DNA of 64,000 bases from Brevibacillus_D fluminis_A (GTDB lineage Bacteria > Bacillota > Bacilli > Brevibacillales > Brevibacillaceae): contig NZ_CM125436.1 in assembly GCF_052072235.1 (NCBI RefSeq), positions 1,172,001-1,236,000 on the forward strand, written 5' to 3'. Shown here piece after piece: positions 58,063 to 64,000 of this stretch; within the stretch, counting starts at the first letter, position 1; the number at the start of each line of letters is the position of its first letter. The notes under the pieces were generated by a model. The model did not search any database, was not told the origin of the DNA, and was given only the letters and a program-made list of their open reading frames with translations. The position numbers were made by a program, and so were the translations under genes.

Positions 58063-58755
58063 TTATGAATTCGCCCGCTCCTCGGTGAAGGTGAAGTTGC
58101 GCGCGATGTACAGAACCGGTGTCGTCGCGACCGAGATCACGAATTTGATCAAATAGGTCGTGATGAAGATGTCGAACCAGACGTCTGCCGGATAGAAGCC
58201 GGCGAAAGCGATCGTGCAAAAGATCAGGGTGTCGATCAGCTGGCTGATGATCGTGCTGCCGTTATTGCGGATCCACAGCTGCTCCCGTTTTGGGAAAGTC
58301 CGTTTGAGGAAGGAGTAAATTTTGACGTCGATGAACTGGCTGCTTACGTATGCGCACAGGCTGCCGAGCGCCAGGCGCGGCATCAAGCCGAAGATCGTCT
58401 GCAGCGCAGGCTGGGCCACATCGCCTTCCTGCGGCTGAAACAGCAGGACCATCTGCATGATGACCGTCGTCATAATCAACGTGAAAAAGCCGAACCAGAC
58501 CGCTTTTTTCGCCTCTTTTTCCCCGTACTTCTCATTGAGCAAGTCGCTTGTCAAATAGATCGTCCCGTACATCGTATTGCCCAGTGTCATCACGAGCCCG
58601 AACAGCTCGATCGTCTTGACTACCTGGATGTTGGCCAGCACCGTAGCGACGCCGACCCAGGCGTACAGCCCGGTTTTGCCGAACATGCGGTAACAGATGA
58701 GGAAGAAACAAAAATTGACGAGTACAAAAACAATGCCATACCAAAAATTAAACAT
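58063..58755 (-). CDS. Queuosine precursor transporter (YhhQ/VUT family)
   Basis: A 230-residue membrane protein with six or seven segments. GNTMYGTIYLTSDLLNEKYG and IRNNGSTIISQLIDTLIFCTIAFAG are the hallmark blocks of the YhhQ family, which imports preQ0 or preQ1. The preQ1-I riboswitch directly in front confirms the assignment and the regulation. TAGGAGG six bases before the ATG is the ribosome site, and it is part of the riboswitch. Confidence 0.92.
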   Translation of the reverse strand: MFNFWYGIVFVLVNFCFFLICYRMFGKTGLYAWVGVATVLANIQVVKTIELFGLVMTLGNTMYGTIYLTSDLLNEKYGEKEAKKAVWFGFFTLIMTTVIMQMVLLFQPQEGDVAQPALQTIFGLMPRLALGSLCAYVSSQFIDVKIYSFLKRTFPKREQLWIRNNGSTIISQLIDTLIFCTIAFAGFYPADVWFDIFITTYLIKFVISVATTPVLYIARNFTFTEERANS

Positions 58756-58761
58756 GATGCG

Positions 58762-58801
58762 CCTCCTAGTTTTGATAACGCGGGAGTTTTCGAACCGCGA
58801 T
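58762..58801 (-). promoter_or_regulatory. preQ1-I riboswitch (translational type)
   Basis: On the minus strand CGCGG pairs with CCGCG around a loop starting TTCGAAAACT, followed by TTATCAAAACTAGGAGG. This matches the preQ1-I layout: P1 hairpin, A-rich tail, and pairing of loop bases (CTCC) with the ribosome site (GGAG). Binding of preQ1 would hide the ribosome site and shut off the transporter. Confidence 0.85.
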
Positions 58802-58944
58802 GGTTTTACCTAACGGGCAAAACATTACTATATCTTAATTTTTTTACAAATAAAGTACAAGCGAAAAGTATGCTACAATAGCAAGGTTGTGTAAAAAAGC
58901 TTGCGACTAGACAAAAGCAGCAGAAAAAAGGTGCAAAAAACAAA

Positions 58945-59862
58945 ATGAATCAAAAGTGGAAAGCAATTGGACTCGTGATTTTCGGCTCTATTGTGTACGG
59001 CTTTGTGTCTATTACGATCAAGATGGCGTATGAGCGCGGTTACTCATTTTCGGATGTGCTGGGAATGCAGCTGCTCTCGGGATTTATGCTGTTGTTCGTA
59101 GGCACGACGCTCTTCCGCCAATGGGAGAAACTAACCCGCAAACAGCTGGTGCAGCTGTTGCTGGCCGGTACGCTGAATGCGATGACAGGTATTTTTTATC
59201 AAATCTCGCTGCAGCACGTGCCTGCTTCCATCGCGATTGTGCTAATCTTTCAATTCATCTGGATTGGCGTACTCATCGAATGTCTGATCGAACGGAAGCG
59301 GCCGGCTCCGGAAACGATCATCTCGGTGGTGCTTCTGCTGATCGGGACGGCGATGGCGAGCAATGTGGTGAAAGAAGGTCTTTCAGGCTTGTCTTTATAT
59401 GGTGTGGCATTCGGTCTCTTGTCAGCCGTTACATATAGCGGCGTCATTGCAGCGAGCGGACGCATCGCGGTGCAGGTCAATCCGTGGATGCGCAGCTTGA
59501 CCATGAACAGCAGCGCGACACTGCTGGTTTGGGTATTGTTTCGCCCGACGCCTTTTACCGATGGAGCCTTTGCAGGCGGTCTGTGGTACTGGGGGCTCAT
59601 CATTGCATGCTGTTCGGTTCTGATTCCCAACCTCTGCTTTGCAGCCGGAACGCCCAAGATCGGGTCGGCTCTGGCAGGCATTCTCGGTTCGGTGGAACTG
59701 CCGGCGACGGTATTTTTGTCCTGGATCATGCTGCAGGAAACCGTGACGCCTGTTCAGTGGGTGGGGAATACGATCATCCTGGGCGGTATCGCTGCGACCC
59801 GTTTGAAGCTGAAGAAAAGAAAAACGGTTCCGTTTCACGTATCGGACGGTCAGCCGCTTTAA
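58945..59862 (+). CDS. EamA-family (DMT) transporter
   Basis: A 305-residue protein with ten membrane segments in two EamA repeats (YGFVSITIKMAYERG in the first; SALAGILGSVELPATVFLSWIMLQE in the second, a typical signature). The substrate is unknown. AAGGTG lies 11 bases before the ATG. A TACAAT at about 58873 is a likely -10. It is divergent from the queuosine-precursor transporter gene; nothing links it to queuosine. Confidence 0.88.
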   Translation: MNQKWKAIGLVIFGSIVYGFVSITIKMAYERGYSFSDVLGMQLLSGFMLLFVGTTLFRQWEKLTRKQLVQLLLAGTLNAMTGIFYQISLQHVPASIAIVLIFQFIWIGVLIECLIERKRPAPETIISVVLLLIGTAMASNVVKEGLSGLSLYGVAFGLLSAVTYSGVIAASGRIAVQVNPWMRSLTMNSSATLLVWVLFRPTPFTDGAFAGGLWYWGLIIACCSVLIPNLCFAAGTPKIGSALAGILGSVELPATVFLSWIMLQETVTPVQWVGNTIILGGIAATRLKLKKRKTVPFHVSDGQPL

Positions 59863-59877
59863 ATAGATGAGGAAACG

Positions 59878-59915
59878 ACAGTCAGTTACCATCGCAGGTG
59901 GCTGGCTGTTTTTTG
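59878..59915 (+). terminator. Terminator after the EamA gene
   Basis: ACAGTCAG pairs with CTGGCTGT (one G-U pair) and is followed by TTTTTT. Confidence 0.75.
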
Positions 59916-59990
59916 CATGTGCATCCATCCCGCAGTGCCGCGTTTTCGATAGATTTTTTCGAAAATTTAGTGAACTATCGTCATTTCGCC

Positions 59991-60018
59991 TACAGGTTGG
60001 ACCGAGAAAGGACGATAT
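59991..60018 (+). promoter_or_regulatory. Weak sigma-D-like promoter of the chemotaxis receptor
   Basis: TACA (59991-59994), 16 bases, then GACGATAT (60011-60018), compared with the motility sigma consensus TAAA-N15-GCCGATAT. There is one mismatch in each box and the spacer is one base too long. Confidence 0.3.
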
Positions 60019-60063
60019 TCGTAAGAGGACCTTTTTTCCGGGGCGAAAAGCAGGGGGGATATG

Positions 60064-62121
60064 ATGGCGAAAAAAAGCATCCGGGTACAGCTGATCGTTC
60101 CGATTTTGCTATTGCTGGTGCTGGCCTTGGTTGCCGTTGGGACGTTCGGCTACTTGCAGGCAGAAAAATATGTGAGCGCTTCTTCTTATGAAAGCGCAGC
60201 GAGCAAACTGAATGCCTTGCAGGTTTCGGTGAACGGCAAGCTTGCGGAAAGCGCCCGGATTGTCGACAGTCTGGCCAGCCTGACACAGCTGGATTACCGT
60301 TTTGACCAGCCTGGAGCATTCATTGACCAGCACATCAAGGAGTGGACGAATAAATATCCGGCATACAACGGATTTTGGTTCAATTACTACCCGGCACCGA
60401 CCAATCCGGTCACGAAAGATTCGTGGTACATCCAGCAAAACGGTCAGGCGGTTTTTAACCAGACGACGTTCGGCGACATCCGCAAGTATGAAAACGATCC
60501 GGCTTACGACTTTTTTTACGGTGCGAAAAAATCCGGAACATTGCATTATACCGCGCCTTACTATGATCCAAGCAACCATGTCGCGATGCTCTCCATCTCG
60601 AAACCGATTGTGCGCGACAATCAGGAGTTCGCCGGGGTGGTCGGGCTCGACCTCGATCTGAACGATATTCAGAAGCTGGTCTCCTCGGTGAAAATCAGCG
60701 AAAAGAGCTATAACATGCTCCTTGCTGAAGACGGGACGATCATCTACCATCCCGACCAGACGGTCATGATGACCAAAAATGCGCTGAAAGATTTTGATGC
60801 CGCGCAAATGGCCTACTTCCAGAGAGCTGTGGCAAGCAAAGAGAACCTGATGCAGGAAGCGAAGGAAAACGGGCAAGACCGCTTGCTCTTTTCGACCAAA
60901 ATTCCTGAGACAAACTGGACGGTTTTATCAAGTGTGCCGAAGGAAGATGTCGTCGGCGTCCTCACCAGCATGATGGTCTGGTCGGCTGGCATCTGCGTTG
61001 CCGTCATTTTGCTCGCTACGCTCCTGCTGATTCGGCTTGTATCGGGCACGCTGAAACCGATTCACTCGCTGCTCGCAGGGGTGAACCGGATTTCACAGGA
61101 TGACTTGTCCACCAAGATCGAGGTGATCCGCACGGGCAATGAATTCGAGACGCTCGCGGTCGCTTTCCAAAAGATGCAGGGCAATTTGCAGGCGATTGTG
61201 AAAAAGGTTTCCGAACTGACGAATCAGTTGAGTCGGTCGTCCGAGCAGCTGTCGCAGACGGTTGCCCAGCAAAAAGTGGCTTCGGAGCAGTTCACCATCT
61301 CGATCGACGAGGTGACGAGCGGGGCGCAAAACCAGCTGCGCGGGGCGGAGGAAAGCGCCCGTGTCATCGAAGAGATGGCGCTTGGCATCAGCAGGATCGC
61401 GGAGGCGACGGGCGAGATTTCCGAGGCATCGCTTGGCACAACCAAGGAGGCGGAGGCAGGGAACCGCTCGATTCAGCGCGCCGTCGCCCAAATGTCCTCG
61501 ATCCGGGAAGCGGTTCAACACTCGGCGGATGTCGTCAAGCTGTTGGAGACGCGATCCGGCGAGATTGGCCAGATTGTCGAGCTGATTACGGGGATCGCAA
61601 GCCAAACCAATCTGCTTGCGCTGAACGCCGCGATCGAGGCTGCACGGGCAGGAGAACACGGCAGAGGGTTTGCGGTGGTGGCGGATGAGGTCAGGAAGCT
61701 GGCGGAACAATCGGATGCGTCAGCACGGCAGATTTCCAGCCTTATCATGGAAATTCAGCAAGAGACAAAAAGCGCGATGGATGCGATGGCGTCGGTCAAT
61801 AGCAATGTGCAGGAAGGGATGAGCGTCATCGAGACTGCGGGGCAGGCGTTCCAGCGGATTTCCAAAGGGATCGAGTCGGTGTCCGGTCAGATCGTGGAAG
61901 TATCGGCGGTCTCCGAGCAAATGTCGGCAAGCTCCGAGGAAGTATCGGCGTCCGTGGATGAAAGTGCCACCATCGCGGCCATCTCTGCACAAAATGCCGA
62001 GCATGTCGCAACGGTTTCAAAGGATCAGCTCGTCTCAATCGAAGGGCTCGTATCATCGGTTCATTCGTTAAATGAGATGGCGATGGAACTGAAAGGGCTG
62101 ATCAGCCGTTTTCGCGTGTAA
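60064..62121 (+). CDS. Methyl-accepting chemotaxis protein with dCache sensor
   Basis: A 685-residue receptor. TM1 lies at about 8-32, the extracellular dCache double-PAS domain at 35-295 (NGFWFNYYPAPTNP, YTAPYYDPSNHVAMLSISKPI, GVVGLDLDL, then AEDGTIIYHPD), TM2 at about 300-325, HAMP to 380, then the signalling hairpin with the conserved tip (ITGIASQTNLLALNAAIEAA). The GVVGLDLDL strand is typical of dCache_1, but the full amino-acid-binding signature is not evident, so the ligand is open. The second ATG (60064) is better spaced from AGGGGGG than the first (60061). Confidence 0.9.
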   Translation: MAKKSIRVQLIVPILLLLVLALVAVGTFGYLQAEKYVSASSYESAASKLNALQVSVNGKLAESARIVDSLASLTQLDYRFDQPGAFIDQHIKEWTNKYPAYNGFWFNYYPAPTNPVTKDSWYIQQNGQAVFNQTTFGDIRKYENDPAYDFFYGAKKSGTLHYTAPYYDPSNHVAMLSISKPIVRDNQEFAGVVGLDLDLNDIQKLVSSVKISEKSYNMLLAEDGTIIYHPDQTVMMTKNALKDFDAAQMAYFQRAVASKENLMQEAKENGQDRLLFSTKIPETNWTVLSSVPKEDVVGVLTSMMVWSAGICVAVILLATLLLIRLVSGTLKPIHSLLAGVNRISQDDLSTKIEVIRTGNEFETLAVAFQKMQGNLQAIVKKVSELTNQLSRSSEQLSQTVAQQKVASEQFTISIDEVTSGAQNQLRGAEESARVIEEMALGISRIAEATGEISEASLGTTKEAEAGNRSIQRAVAQMSSIREAVQHSADVVKLLETRSGEIGQIVELITGIASQTNLLALNAAIEAARAGEHGRGFAVVADEVRKLAEQSDASARQISSLIMEIQQETKSAMDAMASVNSNVQEGMSVIETAGQAFQRISKGIESVSGQIVEVSAVSEQMSASSEEVSASVDESATIAAISAQNAEHVATVSKDQLVSIEGLVSSVHSLNEMAMELKGLISRFRV

Positions 62122-62218
62122 GCGCCCGGTTTCTCCCCGGCAATTGATCGGGATCACCATAAGAGCGACGAAAAACCTGCCCTCCGGCATTGCGGGCAGC
62201 TTTTTGCGGGGCGAATGT

Positions 62219-63103
62219 TCATTCCGCCACAGTCTCCACCATCAACGAACAGCCGAACGTCTCCGCTTCCCGGATGAACGTGCGGACGGCTGGCGAAGCG
62301 GCGGCACTCGACTGCACAGCGAGGCCGAGGTGCCGGTAGACAGGCGGGTCGAGCCGGACGGCGCTGATTCCTTTGGTGTCATCGGGCAGTGCCATCTGCG
62401 GCAGGATCGTGATGCCCAAGCCTTGCTTGACCATCGCCAAAATCGTCGCCGTGTCCTGCACTTCATATTTCACCTGTGGCACGGCTGGGCGGAACATCGA
62501 CAGCACCAGACCTTCGCAGCCGGCTCGCGTCAGGATGAACGGGTCATGGGCGATCTGGCTGACGGCAACCGAGGACTGACCAGCGAGCTGGTGGTCGGCA
62601 GGCAGGAGCAGCAGCATTTCGTCTTTCATCACCGGCGTCGTGTCGAATTCCTGATCCGGCAATGAAACGAAGCCGACGTTGACAGCGCCGGTATGAATCC
62701 AGTTGCGCACCTCTTGATTGGTCCCCTCGAACAAAATCAGCTCGATACCGGGATACCGGACTTGGAACAGGGCCATCAAGCTGGGCAAAAAACGCGCCGA
62801 GACGCTGGGAAACGTGCCGATGCGCAGCGTCCCCCGCTCCAGACCGCGAAAAGCGAACATCTCGTCTTGAATCTGCTCGACATGCTGCATGATCGCGCGC
62901 GCATGGGCCCACAGCTTTTCACCGGCCTCGGTCATTTTGCTGCCCTTGCGACTGCGGGACAGCAGCACGACGCCCAGCTCTTCTTCGAGACCGGAGATCA
63001 TGTGGCTGATCCCGGACTGTGTCATGCTGAGCCGTTCCGCCGCCTTGGTGAAGCTGCCGGTTTCCACAACGCAAAGAAAAACTTGCAACTGGAGCAGTGT
63101 CAT
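62219..63103 (-). CDS. LysR-family transcriptional regulator
   Basis: A 294-residue regulator. The N-terminal helix-turn-helix (FLCVVETGSFTKAAERLSMTQSGIS) is followed by a two-lobed effector domain (GTLRIGTFPSVSARFLPSLM, VKQGLGITILPQMAL). The ATG at 63103 has AAAGGGTG six bases upstream. It is divergent from the racemase gene with 128 bases between, the standard LysR arrangement, so control of that gene is expected. The effector may be an amino acid (inference). Confidence 0.9.
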   Translation of the reverse strand: MTLLQLQVFLCVVETGSFTKAAERLSMTQSGISHMISGLEEELGVVLLSRSRKGSKMTEAGEKLWAHARAIMQHVEQIQDEMFAFRGLERGTLRIGTFPSVSARFLPSLMALFQVRYPGIELILFEGTNQEVRNWIHTGAVNVGFVSLPDQEFDTTPVMKDEMLLLLPADHQLAGQSSVAVSQIAHDPFILTRAGCEGLVLSMFRPAVPQVKYEVQDTATILAMVKQGLGITILPQMALPDDTKGISAVRLDPPVYRHLGLAVQSSAAASPAVRTFIREAETFGCSLMVETVAE

Positions 63104-63168
63104 TGAAAGCACCCTTTCTGTCAAAAATACATGATGTTTTTCTCATGGAAACTATGTGAAACGATCAT

Positions 63169-63197
63169 TTGACCGATAGATAGACCCGCGATAATGT
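63169..63197 (+). promoter_or_regulatory. Promoter of the racemase gene
   Basis: TTGACC (63169-63174), 17 bases, TAATGT (63192-63197). It lies in the divergent LysR/racemase region. Confidence 0.55.
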
Positions 63198-63231
63198 TAA
63201 AGAAACAAGAGCGACGAAAAGAGGGACGAGA

Positions 63232-63924
63232 ATGAAAACAATCGGTCTGATCGGCGGAATGAGCTGGGAATCTACAGCGGTCTATTACCGTATTATAAAT
63301 GAGCTGGTGCGTGAAAAACTAGGAGATTTGCATTCCGCACGCTGTTTGCTGCACAGCGTCAATTTCCAAGAGATTGTCGATTGCCAGAAGGCGGGAGATT
63401 GGGAGCGGGCAGCAGGCATTTTGGCAGAATCGGCCCAAGGGCTGGAGCGCGCCGGGGCAGACTGTATTTTGATCTGCACGAATACGATGCACAAAATCGC
63501 TGACCAGGTGGCAAGCGCCATCAGCATTCCGCTGCTGCATATCGCGGATGTGACCGCCGCCCAAATTTTGGCGCAAGGAAAGCGCACAGTCGGCATGGTC
63601 GCCACCCAATACACGATGGAGCAGGGCTTTTACATCGAGCGCATGAAGCGGCACGGCATCGAGGTGATCGTGCCGGAAGCAGACGACCGCGCAACGGTTC
63701 ACAACATCATTTTCGGCGAATTGTGCGCAGGCCGGATCAAGGAATCGTCCCGCGAGCAATACCGCCGCATCATGCAAAAGCTGGTTGATCGTGGAGCGGA
63801 AGGCATGATTTTCGGCTGTACCGAAATTACCCTGCTGGTAGCGCAGGAAGATGTCGCGGTGCCGATTTTCGATACGACGTATTTGCATGCGGAAGCGGCG
63901 ATCCGGTTTGCGTTGGAAGGATAG
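63232..63924 (+). CDS. Aspartate/glutamate racemase family protein (RacX/YgeA-like)
   Basis: A 230-residue protein of the PLP-independent racemase family. Both catalytic Cys are present: Cys82 (ICTNTMHK) and Cys196 (FGCTEI). MKTIGLIGGMSWESTAVYYR is the characteristic start. Close relatives (RacX, YgeA) are broad-specificity racemases producing non-canonical D-amino acids, sometimes for biofilm or spore control. AGAGGGA five bases before the ATG fits. Monocistronic, with a terminator after it. Confidence 0.9.
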   Translation: MKTIGLIGGMSWESTAVYYRIINELVREKLGDLHSARCLLHSVNFQEIVDCQKAGDWERAAGILAESAQGLERAGADCILICTNTMHKIADQVASAISIPLLHIADVTAAQILAQGKRTVGMVATQYTMEQGFYIERMKRHGIEVIVPEADDRATVHNIIFGELCAGRIKESSREQYRRIMQKLVDRGAEGMIFGCTEITLLVAQEDVAVPIFDTTYLHAEAAIRFALEG

Positions 63925-63935
63925 AAAAAACGAAC

Positions 63936-63966
63936 AAAAGACGTGTCGCGGGAGACACGTCTTTTT
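63936..63966 (+). terminator. Terminator after the racemase gene
   Basis: AAAGACGTGTC, a GCGGGA loop and GACACGTCTTTTT. Confidence 0.88.
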
Positions 63967-64000
63967 CTATTGGCGAGAGGCTCTCACGTCAATTGATACG

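Overview
The window looks like chromosomal DNA of a Gram-positive, spore-former-type bacterium of the Brevibacillus/Paenibacillus group. The signs are strong AGGAGG-type ribosome binding sites, frequent GTG and TTG starts, lipobox lipoproteins, an orphan PAS kinase of the sporulation-kinase type, an MhqR-type repressor with its box, a preQ1-I riboswitch and ECF sigma/anti-sigma control. The species call is inference from style and gene families. No tRNA, rRNA or CRISPR array was seen.

Layout. 1-2100 is visibly AT-rich: a left-edge partial membrane gene on the minus strand, a long structured leader, then a secreted pore-former-like protein overlapping a lipoprotein gene. 2113-5709 is a stress and detoxification block: VOC protein, NAD-dependent epimerase-like protein, WrbA, pirin and MhqR, with MhqR-type boxes. 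5814-9704 carries a six-TM chemotaxis receptor and a four-PAS histidine kinase on the minus strand. 9896-21729 is a sugar module: rbsD, a LacI regulator with four copies of its apparent operator, a ribose-type ABC importer, dhaK, a TnpB element inserted exactly at the start of dhaL, dhaL, glpX and glcD. Two related fold-back elements precede glpX and glcD.

21915-33801 holds a large WG-repeat secreted protein, a YbaK deacylase, an EamA transporter divergent from a MocR regulator, an RpiR regulator with an enolase-superfamily racemase, and a PepSY-like protein/ECF sigma/anti-sigma operon with a self-type ECF promoter. 33822-41539 is an amine-catabolism-like cluster (FAD oxidase, aldehyde dehydrogenase, MATE, cupin, amidohydrolase) facing a MerR regulator that carries a methyltransferase-like sensor domain. 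After a transposase remnant and tandem terminators, 41953-48508 is one long operon: lipoprotein binding protein, alkaline-phosphatase-superfamily hydrolase, two permeases, ATPase, DeoR regulator, HAD phosphatase and a 55-residue membrane protein. It probably imports and cleaves an organophosphorus compound, and a phased set of TTAANN-type hexamers lies in front.

48587-52450 (minus) is a two-gene, naturally split rifampin-phosphotransferase-like enzyme whose last codons overlap a drug-efflux-type MFS gene. 52587-57895 holds small metabolic and stress genes, including a 2H phosphoesterase without a standard start codon and a frameshifted hydrolase. 58026-63966 holds a queuosine-precursor transporter under a preQ1 riboswitch, an EamA transporter, a dCache chemotaxis receptor, and a LysR regulator divergent from an aspartate/glutamate racemase.
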